The position numbers were made by a program, and so were the translations under genes. Shown piece by piece: positions 27,401-34,964 of a stretch of DNA of 64,000 bases. A model generated the notes under the pieces. That model ran no database searches and was not told the origin of the DNA. It saw nothing but the letters and a program-made list of their open reading frames with translations. Within the stretch, counting starts at the first letter, position 1. The number at the start of each line of letters is the position of its first letter. Source of the DNA: CAXBGS01 sp963975425 (GTDB taxonomy: Bacteria; Planctomycetota; Planctomycetia; Pirellulales; Pirellulaceae); contig CAXBGS010000002.1 of the NCBI GenBank assembly GCA_963975425.1, forward strand, positions 915,610-979,609. Direction: 5' to 3'.

Positions 27401-27961
27401 GTTGTCATTGGGTCAGGTGTCGCTACTGTCGTTGGCCAGCGTTCCGCTTTTCCTACCCAACAATTTTCTTATTCGGCGGCACCGGGTCCTGTCCAGCGTC
27501 ACTGTAATGTTGACCTCGTCTGGACACGCCATCGCCAACTAAGCATCAGCGTAATTCGGATCGCGACGAAGCGCTCCGTCGCACCGATAGGGACAGACTC
27601 ACTTGTGAGTCTGTCCCGTTTTCTTGTCTGCTCATTGCGGTTTCCGCACCCATGCGGATCGCGCGCGACGTGTGCGATACCGCGTGCGATGGCGTCGTGC
27701 CGGCACCTTGAACGGCCCCGCGACGTGGCAAAGGTCGCAAAAACATCACCGAATGCGTAGCCGTTCCGATGCGGCTTGCCGCGGATCGACGCAGGACTGC
27801 GGCTCGAGTGAAGCGAATTGCAATCGCGTACTGCCCTGGCAACGCTTCCGGATCGTTACTCGGCGTTTCAATCTTCACCTGCACCGTGATGTTGTTGTCG
27901 GGCTAGAATGTACCTCCTTGTCATTTCAAATCCCTTGAAAACCACGCATTAAGTTTGCCCC
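27401..27961. other. gap without a supported gene
   Basis: The only open frame of note (minus strand, 27546-27884) has no recognisable domain and a composition unlike neighbouring genes, so I do not call it. The stretch holds the perfect hairpin at 27590-27617 and the upstream region of the next gene. Confidence 0.6.
27590..27617. terminator. perfect 13-bp inverted repeat with T-run, possible bidirectional terminator
   Basis: GGGACAGACTCAC, a 2-base centre (TT), then GTGAGTCTGTCCC: every base pairs. In practice the loop would open to 4-6 bases. GTTTTC follows on the plus strand, which suits intrinsic termination. It lies about 370 bases after the Gly-rich gene, far for a simple terminator, so a mobile palindromic element is an alternative. 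Confidence 0.5.
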
Positions 27962-29371
27962 ATGCCTGTATCACGACGCCAATTTATCGCCACGAGTGCT
28001 CAAGCGATCGCGGCCGCGGGATTCTATTCTCACGCTGCTGCTGTCGATTCGCAGACAAAACGATCGCCCAACGAAGAGCCGGTGGTCGGGTTTATCGGCA
28101 CGGGGATCCGATTCCACACCGCCTTGGGCAATGCAGGAACCAAATTTGGCCCCTGTGCAAAAATCGCTGACGTCGACGCGGCCCAAGCAGGACGCGCTTG
28201 GCAGAAAGTGATGGACGTTCATCGTGAAAAGAACTTGCCGATCGACATGACCGTTCACGAAGATTACCGTCACATCCTGGACGACAAACGGATCAACGCC
28301 GTCATCATCGCAACCCCCGATCACTGGCATACCAAGCAAGTGATCGAGGCATTGCAGGCAGGCAAGGATGTGTACTGCGAAAAACCTTTAACGCTGACGA
28401 TCGACGAGGGGAACCTGATCGAGAAGGCAATCGCTCAGACCGGAGGGATCGTGCAAGTCGGCACTCAACAGCGGACCGAGTTTGGGACACGATTCGTCAA
28501 AGCGGCCGCCATCGCGCGTGACGGACGGATTGGCGACATCAAAAAACTGACCGTTTGCATCGGAGGCTCACGCGATGCGGTACCGATGCCCGTCGTGGAA
28601 CCGCCGCGTCATTTGAATTGGGAGAAATGGCTGGGCCAATGTCCGATGGTCGAATACCGCGAGTCGCCCGAAATCGTTGACACCACCGGCTGGGGTGCCG
28701 GACATCCATTCAGCCGCGCCCATCGTTACTACCGCTGGTTCTACGAATACTCCGGCGGCAAACTGACCGACTGGGGCGCGCATCATGTCGATATCGCAAT
28801 GCTGGCGTTAGACAAACTGAATGAAAACATCGGCAACATCACGATTGATCCTCTTTCGGTGACACACCCCGTTGAATTTGTCGATGGCATGCCGACCAAA
28901 GACGACCGCTTCAACGCCGCGACGGCTTTCCACGTCAAGGTCACGTTTGCCGACGGCGTCGAAATGCATGTTCGTGACACGGCAGAGGATGATCTGGGAT
29001 TCGACAATGGCATCATGTTCGAAGGCACTCAGGGCCGCTTCTTGGTCAACCGCGGCAAATTGGTGGGTGCGCCAGTGGAACAACTGGAATCCAACCCGCT
29101 GACCGGTGACATGTTCGAAATGTTGTACGGCTGCCCGAAACCACAGTCGCACATGCACAACTTCTTTGACTGCGTCAAAAGCCGCGAGCAACCCATAGCG
29201 AACGTCAACAGCCACAATCAAATGTTGAACGTTTGCCACGCCATCAACATCGCAATGCGATTGAACCGTAAACTGATCTATAATCCTAAGACCCGTCATT
29301 TTGTGGACGATGCTCAGGCCGATTCGTTTGTTCGACGAGAGCAGCGCACAGGATACGAAATCGTCGTCTGA
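27962..29371 (+). CDS. Gfo/Idh/MocA-family oxidoreductase, Tat-exported
   Basis: The 469-residue protein starts MPVSRRQFIATSAQAIAAAG, a twin-arginine signal (SRRQFI). The Rossmann part has VGFIGTGIRFHTALG, INAVIIATPDHWHTKQVIEA and the family EKP motif in VYCEKPLTLTIDEGN (about 140). The C-terminal substrate domain includes WGAHHVDIAMLALD. Members oxidise or reduce sugars and cyclitols with NAD(P); exported planctomycete versions are thought to work on glycans outside the cytoplasm, often with DUF1080 proteins, which also occur in this window. Eighty-three bases downstream lies a hydrolase gene on the same strand. Confidence 0.9.
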   Translation: MPVSRRQFIATSAQAIAAAGFYSHAAAVDSQTKRSPNEEPVVGFIGTGIRFHTALGNAGTKFGPCAKIADVDAAQAGRAWQKVMDVHREKNLPIDMTVHEDYRHILDDKRINAVIIATPDHWHTKQVIEALQAGKDVYCEKPLTLTIDEGNLIEKAIAQTGGIVQVGTQQRTEFGTRFVKAAAIARDGRIGDIKKLTVCIGGSRDAVPMPVVEPPRHLNWEKWLGQCPMVEYRESPEIVDTTGWGAGHPFSRAHRYYRWFYEYSGGKLTDWGAHHVDIAMLALDKLNENIGNITIDPLSVTHPVEFVDGMPTKDDRFNAATAFHVKVTFADGVEMHVRDTAEDDLGFDNGIMFEGTQGRFLVNRGKLVGAPVEQLESNPLTGDMFEMLYGCPKPQSHMHNFFDCVKSREQPIANVNSHNQMLNVCHAINIAMRLNRKLIYNPKTRHFVDDAQADSFVRREQRTGYEIVV

Positions 29372-29453
29372 TCGGCGTCTGACCGAGCGACTGATCAAAC
29401 GCATATTCAACGGACCGACCGTCATCGACCATCACACTGCACAGGTACCTTTA

Positions 29454-30314
29454 ATGCAGTCCCGCCGACGAATCCTCTGCTACGGAATTCTTGTGTGCTG
29501 CGTTCAAATGTGCTGTGTTCAAATGAGCTGTGGCGATGATGGTCCGGACAAGGCAAAGACACCGCAGCGGGCGAAACAGCAGCGCAAACCTCGCGTTCAG
29601 GTATTGATCAATGGCGAAACATTCTCGCTCGGTGACAAGCCAGCCTTTATCATGCACCCGGACTCACCCAGCGCGGCGACCCGCGACAAACCCTGGGTGT
29701 TCTATGCGCCTGCACTCACGCAGTATCCCGACGCGCATGAATCGTGGATGCATCAGCAAATTCTTGACCAGGGCATCACCATCGCGGGAATCAATGTCGG
29801 CGAGGCATATGGAAGCCCACTCGCGATGGAATCGTTCGACGCCTTGCATCAAGAAATGATCCAGCGAGGATTTCGCGATTCTCCGGTCTTACTGGGCCGC
29901 AGTCGCGGTGGGCTGTGGGTCAGCAGCTATGCGATCCGTTACCCGCACCGCGTGGCCGCCATCGCAGGCATCTATCCGGTACTGGATTTCACCACCTATC
30001 CCGGCATCGATCGTGCAGCGAGTGCCTATGGATTTAGCCCCGAACAGTTGGCCGCGGATGTCGACCGATTGAATCCGATCGCCCGCGCGAGCGAACTCGC
30101 AACCGCCAAAATCCCCGTTTACATCATCCATGGCAACGATGACAAAGTCGTTCCGATTGAGAAAAATTCCGCCGCGTTGGGTGAGCTATACCGGCAGGCC
30201 GGCGCAGAACACCTGATCACACTCGAAAGAATCGATGGCCAGGGGCACAGCTTTTGGGAAGGATACTTCCACTGCCAGCCGCTCGTCGACTTCGTCGTCC
30301 AACACGCCAAATAG
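29454..30314 (+). CDS. alpha/beta hydrolase, secreted or lipid-anchored
   Basis: The 286-residue product starts at ATG 29454; the frame is open upstream but overlaps the previous gene. A signal segment (ILCYGILVCCVQMCC) is Cys-rich. Nucleophile Ser150 sits in GRSRGG (GxSxG); the acid is likely an Asp in IHGNDDKVVP and the base the His in GQGHSFW near the C-terminus. The fold matches prolyl-oligopeptidase/dienelactone-hydrolase-like enzymes; substrate unknown. A small 15-bp duplication near the start repeats CVQM-C (29491-29520), doubling cysteines in the signal region. Probably co-transcribed with the oxidoreductase upstream. Confidence 0.78.
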   Translation: MQSRRRILCYGILVCCVQMCCVQMSCGDDGPDKAKTPQRAKQQRKPRVQVLINGETFSLGDKPAFIMHPDSPSAATRDKPWVFYAPALTQYPDAHESWMHQQILDQGITIAGINVGEAYGSPLAMESFDALHQEMIQRGFRDSPVLLGRSRGGLWVSSYAIRYPHRVAAIAGIYPVLDFTTYPGIDRAASAYGFSPEQLAADVDRLNPIARASELATAKIPVYIIHGNDDKVVPIEKNSAALGELYRQAGAEHLITLERIDGQGHSFWEGYFHCQPLVDFVVQHAK

Positions 30315-30447
30315 TACCGCGAGAATCGTTCGAAATCGTGCCCGCCGGCTCGACAGGCCGGCCCCACCAGACAAGTACAGAGGCGACATCTTCGCGGCGG
30401 ATAGGTTTGCAGCCCAGCGAACGTCCGTATGCGAAAAAGCTTCAGAC

Positions 30448-30512
30448 GATCACTGGGAACGATCACTGGGAACGATCACTGGGAACGATCACTGGGAACG
30501 ATCACTGGGAAC
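30448..30512. repeat. five perfect copies of a 13-bp tandem repeat
   Basis: GATCACTGGGAAC repeats five times without mismatch between the hydrolase gene and the convergent cyclophilin gene. Perfect identity suggests recent expansion by slippage. Confidence 0.95.
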
Positions 30513-30550
30513 GACTGCATCAGTGCCGCGTAATAAGAGCGAACGAAGCC

Positions 30551-31198
30551 TTACTGTTTGCCGCTGCCTTCGGATTTCACTTCACCGCACTTGGCGATGG
30601 TGATCACGCCGCGTGTTTTCCCATACGGTGCGGACCCGAGGGCTTCCAGTTTCTTGACCACATCCATCCCTTCGATCACGCGGCCGAACACAACATGCTT
30701 GCCATTCAAGTGTGGCGTCGGAACGGTCGTGATAAAGAATTGCGAACCATTGGTGTTTGGTCCCGCGTTGGCCATGCTCAGCAAGCCCGGCGCATTGTGG
30801 AAATATTTGAAGTTCTCGTCGGCAAACTTTTCGCCGTAGATACTGACACCGCCGGTACCGTTGCTGTTGGTAAAGTCACCGCCCTGCAGCATGAATCCAG
30901 GAATGATCCGATGAAAAACACAGCCTTCGTAGGAAAGAGGAATACCGCCGCTCGTTTTGCCCTTTTCGCCCGTGCATAAGGCACGAAAGTTTTCGCTTGT
31001 CTTGGGCACGTCCTCGCCGAACAGACCGATCACGATCCTGCCTGCGGGATCGCCGTTGACGGCCATGTCGAAGTACACCTGGTGCGAAACTTTGGCCTCG
31101 GCCGGATCGGCGGCTGTCGCGGTATCAGCGGTCAGGCTGCCACCGATCAGTGTGCCGAGCGTCAACAATGCGAGGGACAAAATGCTTCGATAGAACAT
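30551..31198 (-). CDS. secreted cyclophilin-type peptidyl-prolyl isomerase
   Basis: The 215-residue product from ATG 31198 (an ATG at 31207 is an alternative) has a signal peptide (MFYRSILSLALLTLGTLIGG) and a full cyclophilin domain: VYFDMAVNGDPAGRIVIGLFG, FRALCTGEKG, YEGCVFHRIIPGFMLQGGDF (catalytic Arg), GPNTNGSQFFITTVPTPHLNG and HVVFGRVIEGMDVV. It catalyses proline cis/trans isomerisation in exported proteins. All catalytic positions are intact. It converges with the hydrolase gene; the 13-bp repeats lie between. Confidence 0.93.
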   Translation of the reverse strand: MFYRSILSLALLTLGTLIGGSLTADTATAADPAEAKVSHQVYFDMAVNGDPAGRIVIGLFGEDVPKTSENFRALCTGEKGKTSGGIPLSYEGCVFHRIIPGFMLQGGDFTNSNGTGGVSIYGEKFADENFKYFHNAPGLLSMANAGPNTNGSQFFITTVPTPHLNGKHVVFGRVIEGMDVVKKLEALGSAPYGKTRGVITIAKCGEVKSEGSGKQ

Positions 31199-31207
31199 GC
31201 AATACAT

Positions 31208-31567
31208 CCTTAATGGTTGTGGGAGTGACCGGCAAACAAGAGAATTCGCCGTGAATGCCAGCCGAGCCGCAGTGCATGACCCGAATTGGCAGGGGTGAGA
31301 TGTATTTTACCCGTTGGCTCGACGGGTCAAGGGCAGGGAAGCCAAGACACCGGCCCGAGCGAGCAGCGCTAGCGAGCAGCGTTGACGAGTCGGGGCGCTG
31401 GCGAGTCGGAACGTTGGCGATGCCACCCCAAACGCGTGAATGAGCATTGAAGCACGCCGCGCCGCCCAGTGCTCCTTTGCCCCACTGCTCCTTGGCCCCC
31501 GTGCTCCTTTGCCCCCGTGCCACACACCACGTTGAAATGCGACATCAAGGCAATGACGAGAACGTGT
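31208..31567. other. gap with two imperfect repeat clusters
   Basis: No supported gene. At 31355-31430 are imperfect repeats built on GAGCAGCG and GGCGAGTCGG. At 31468-31520 are three copies of a 17-bp unit, roughly TGCTCCTTTGCCCCCG. Frames across it on the minus strand are extensions of shadows. Confidence 0.6.
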
Positions 31568-32215
31568 CTAAAACTGACGTGGGGTTTCTGGGCCGCGAGT
31601 CTGTGATGGATACGTTTGGCTCGGATACGCATTCTCAGGATACCGGTCCGCGGGAACTTGCGGTGGCTGCTGCCACTGGGTCGGCCCGGTATTGCCAGGC
31701 TGTGCGTTGGCCGGTGGATACGCATTGGGCGGATACGACGCCCGCTGGCGGTCCCAATCGGTCGGCGGGTTCGATGCCGTGCGATCTTGCGGATAGGCCG
31801 ACGGTTGCTGGTATGCGGGCGTGGCGGGTTGATTGGGTGCGTATTGCGGCGAGTATGTCGGACCGTATTGCACGTGCTGCCCGTTTGAAGCTGGCTGCCC
31901 GTATGAAGCCGGCTGCCCGTACTGATTTGGCTGCCCGTACGAAGCTGGCTGCCCATACTGAGCTGGCTGCGCGTATTGATCCGGCTGGGCGTATGGGTCT
32001 TGCCGCGACGTGAACTGAGTTCCGTCGGCGTCGCTTCTCGCTGGATCGTTCTTGTGAAGCAATTCGCGTCCGCGATCGATCACCACCCTTGTGTCGCTGC
32101 GAATTTCATCACGATTGAATTTGATCGTGGTGTGTTCATCGTCTCGACTGATCGTGAACCAGCCCGCCATGAATGCGGCGGCAACGATGATGCCCAAAAG
32201 CAATAGATTACGCAT
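31568..32215 (-). CDS. membrane-anchored protein with Tyr/Gln/Pro repeats
   Basis: The 215-residue protein starts MRNLLLLGIIVAAAFMAGW, one N-terminal membrane segment, then a charged linker (ISRDDEHTTIKFNRDEIRSD) and a long low-complexity tail (about 70-215) of repeats such as YGQPASYGQP, YAQPDQYAQP and YPPNAYPP. The tail is probably disordered and outside the cytoplasm, perhaps cell-wall or matrix associated. The repeat section has seven or more units, which are also visible as direct DNA repeats. No domain recognised. The stop is followed by the repeat-filled gap and the cyclophilin gene. Confidence 0.7.
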   Translation of the reverse strand: MRNLLLLGIIVAAAFMAGWFTISRDDEHTTIKFNRDEIRSDTRVVIDRGRELLHKNDPARSDADGTQFTSRQDPYAQPDQYAQPAQYGQPASYGQPNQYGQPASYGQPASNGQHVQYGPTYSPQYAPNQPATPAYQQPSAYPQDRTASNPPTDWDRQRASYPPNAYPPANAQPGNTGPTQWQQPPQVPADRYPENAYPSQTYPSQTRGPETPRQF

Positions 32216-32461
32216 GACGGACCATCCGTTGGTTCAGTGTCAAACAAGTGCGTGGCCGCCGGAATCGACGCGTCCTAACAAGTGGATGCGATCCTAGACA
32301 AATCCGCGATGCCAAGAATATATGAATCCGTTGCTATCAAATGATTCGATCGAGCGACAGCAACGTGCCGACCTTCCCTAATCGGCGCAGCGTTCAAAAA
32401 GAATTATCGGCCGGGACGCCGAACTGGTTGAGCGCCAGTTCGGCGATCGCTGCCTAATGGA

Positions 32462-33274
32462 TCATTCCGCAGCAGCTTTTTTCTTCTTCGGATTTTTTCG
32501 CATCTCGGCCGGGCGAACTTGCTGGCCAGACGACGGCTTGAATTCACGGACCCAGATGTTGCGGAACCGAACCGGATTCTTGTGATCTTGCAACGAAATC
32601 GGCCCGGTCGGACCGTGCGCCGTGTACTCAGGCGGACGGTTGAACGGTGTGTCGCCTTTGAGTTCAAAATGGTTCTGGATCAGCACACCGTTGTGCACGA
32701 CCGTCACATAGGCTGGCGACTGCAGCTGGCCAGCGTCATCAAAGCGCGGCGCGGTCCAGAAGATATCGTAGACGTTCCATTGGCCGGGTGGACGGTTTGC
32801 GTTGACCGCTGGCGGCGACTGCTTGTAGATCGCTCCGGCCTGCCCATCGAAGTATGTTTCGTTCTGGTATGAATCCAAAACCTGCACTTCGTATCGGTCC
32901 ATCAAAAACACGCCGCTGTTCCCGCGTCCTTGACCGGTTCCCTCGGCGGGCAGCGGCGACGACCATTCGACGTGCAGTTGGCAATCACCGAACTCTTGCT
33001 TGGAAGTAATCTTGCCCTTGCCCGTGATGGCAACTCCGTCTTTTACGGTCCAGTTCTCGGCGTTCTGCCAGTTCGACAGATCGGTTCCATCAAACAAAAC
33101 GATCGCATCGGACGGAGGATCCGCATTGGTTTCGCCGGGATCAACCACGGCGGGCTCTTCCCACTCGATGCCGCTGAGGTATTCGTCTGCATCGAGACGT
33201 TGTCGATCGGCGGAATGAACGAAAAGGGTCGCGGCAATCAGCGGCAACCAAGTTTGCGAAAATCGGATTTGCAT
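32462..33274 (-). CDS. secreted DUF1080 (3-keto-disaccharide hydrolase) protein
   Basis: The 270-residue protein has a signal peptide (WLPLIAATLFVHSA) and one DUF1080 domain: DAIVLFDGTDLSNWQNAENW, GDCQLHVEWSSP, NSGVFLMDRYEVQVLDSYQN, PPGQWNVYDIFWTAP and ISLQDHKNPVRFRNIWVR. This is the classic single-domain form. Homologues cleave 3-keto-glycosides or bind glycans. The C-terminus is Lys-rich, like the two-domain paralogue at 5144-6481. It is divergent from the PQQ-propeller gene. Confidence 0.9.
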   Translation of the reverse strand: MQIRFSQTWLPLIAATLFVHSADRQRLDADEYLSGIEWEEPAVVDPGETNADPPSDAIVLFDGTDLSNWQNAENWTVKDGVAITGKGKITSKQEFGDCQLHVEWSSPLPAEGTGQGRGNSGVFLMDRYEVQVLDSYQNETYFDGQAGAIYKQSPPAVNANRPPGQWNVYDIFWTAPRFDDAGQLQSPAYVTVVHNGVLIQNHFELKGDTPFNRPPEYTAHGPTGPISLQDHKNPVRFRNIWVREFKPSSGQQVRPAEMRKNPKKKKAAAE

Positions 33275-33595
33275 CGAAGAACCTCAAAAGGAATGTTGAA
33301 TATTGTTTCCGCGAAATCGGAGGCGGACCGACGCGAATCGCAACAAAACGCTGTGATTCGCCGTGCCTCGAGTGGGGCACGACCTTCTGCGCCGGCACCG
33401 TGGATTTTACACCTGCGTCACCGTATCCATGACATGGGGGACGCGTGTTTTCGACGAACAAAAGGTTTGAGCCCCTATCGTGCCAGCGATCGTTGGTTGC
33501 TGGAATTCGAGCACCGTGGTCAACTTTCGGTGCTGCCAATGGCCCTCCAGTCGGATTCACCACACTCTGATTTCCGGAATCGTAAAGCCTAATCA
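33275..33595. other. intergenic region between divergent genes, nothing recognised
   Basis: It must hold the promoters of the DUF1080 gene (minus) and the PQQ-propeller gene (plus). I saw no convincing -35/-10 pair, hairpin or repeat. A plus-strand open frame crossing it is an extension of an antisense frame. Confidence 0.5.
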
Positions 33596-34936
33596 ATGAT
33601 GAACCGAATTGCATCTTCCATCGTGATCCTCTCAGTGATCCTCCTGGTCTCGTCGACGTCGGGATGTGGCCGGAGACCACCGAGCGCCGACAAATCGCCG
33701 GTCGCAGAGGTCGCAGTGGCCGACAGCGGTGTGCGATTGTCAGACGTTTCCCATGCCTTGAGCAAAGACGACTGGCCGGCTTGGCGCGGATCGTCGCAAC
33801 TGGGGATCGCATCAGGCCAAGATTTGCCGACGCAGTGGGACGAAACCACCAACATTCGCTGGAAAGCCGATGTCCCCGGTCGCGGTCACGGGTCACCGAT
33901 CATTGTCGGCGATGCTGTCTTTCTTGCCACCGCGATTGAATCGAAATCACAGCAGCGCGTTCTATGCTATTCCAAGGCGACAGGCGAAGTTCAGTGGGAC
34001 GAGATCGTGCACAGCGGCGGATTCCCATCGGCAAACGAAGTTCACAAGAAAGGCTCGAACGCGAACAGCACACTGGCTAGCGATGGTGAGTTGTTGTTCG
34101 CCGCCTTTTTTAACTCTGGCAAGATCATCGCGACCGCGCTGGACATGACCGGACAACAAGTGTGGCAACGCGAAGTCGGTTCGTTCGGATCGAAATTCGG
34201 TTACGCGCCATCACCGATTCTTTATCAATCCTTTGTGATCATCGCGGCCGACAACTGGGGCGGTGGATATCTCGCCGCGCTGGACGCCAAGACGGGCGAA
34301 ATCGCCTGGCGAGTCGCTCGTGGTGAAATCAGCACCTATTCGAGTCCCATGATTGCCAACATTGGTGGCCGCGATCAGTTGATCATCAGCGGTTGCGGTG
34401 CCGTCACCAGCTATGATCCGGCAAATGGTCAGCAACTTTGGCGAACCGAGTGCATCGCGGAAGCCACGTGCGGCACCGCGGTGACCGATGGCGAATCGAT
34501 TTTCGCCAGCGGAGGCTATCCCGATAAAGAGACAGTGTGCTTGTCGGCCGACGGTGAAAAGAGGTGGTCCAATAACACGAAAGTCTACGAACCATCGATC
34601 ATTGTCGATGCAGACCATGTCTTTGCAATCACCGACGATGGGATTGCCGTTTGCTTCGATGCATCCAGCGGCGAAGCCTTATGGCGAAAGCGACTGGGCG
34701 GAAACTTTAGTGCGTCACCGATCCTGGCGAGCGACCGAATCTATGCGTCAAACCTAAGCGGCGAAACCTTCGTATTCAAAGCTGCTGCCGATGGATATCA
34801 CTCGATCAGCACCAATCAACTTGGCAGCGACTGTTACGCCAGCCCGGCGGTTTCCGACGGACAAATCTTCCTTCGCATCGGTACCGGCCTGGGCGACCAG
34901 CGGCACGAAACATTGGTGTGCATCGCGAACAATTAG
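33596..34936 (+). CDS. PQQ-like beta-propeller repeat lipoprotein
   Basis: The 446-residue protein has a signal peptide with lipobox TSGC (MMNRIASSIVILSVILLVSS) and is probably lipid-anchored. The body consists of propeller blades with AW- and W-x-x-x motifs: DWPAWRGSSQLGIASGQDLP (the usual opening), IVGDAVFLATAIE, YLAALDAKTGEIAWRVARG, ITSYDP-like VTSYDPANGQQLWRT and VCFDASSGEALWRKRLGG. Such proteins resemble BamB or the propeller of quinoprotein dehydrogenases, but no catalytic PQQ-binding residues can be assigned. In planctomycetes this type is abundant and of unknown role. It converges with the M3 peptidase gene, 28 bases away. Confidence 0.85.
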   Translation: MMNRIASSIVILSVILLVSSTSGCGRRPPSADKSPVAEVAVADSGVRLSDVSHALSKDDWPAWRGSSQLGIASGQDLPTQWDETTNIRWKADVPGRGHGSPIIVGDAVFLATAIESKSQQRVLCYSKATGEVQWDEIVHSGGFPSANEVHKKGSNANSTLASDGELLFAAFFNSGKIIATALDMTGQQVWQREVGSFGSKFGYAPSPILYQSFVIIAADNWGGGYLAALDAKTGEIAWRVARGEISTYSSPMIANIGGRDQLIISGCGAVTSYDPANGQQLWRTECIAEATCGTAVTDGESIFASGGYPDKETVCLSADGEKRWSNNTKVYEPSIIVDADHVFAITDDGIAVCFDASSGEALWRKRLGGNFSASPILASDRIYASNLSGETFVFKAAADGYHSISTNQLGSDCYASPAVSDGQIFLRIGTGLGDQRHETLVCIANN

Positions 34937-34964
34937 CGACGCCTGCGCCGCAGCGCGACACGAT

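Noticed and set aside
27546..27884. Minus-strand 112-codon frame in the gap before the oxidoreductase gene
   Set aside because: No Shine-Dalgarno, no domain, and it runs through the perfect hairpin at 27590-27617.
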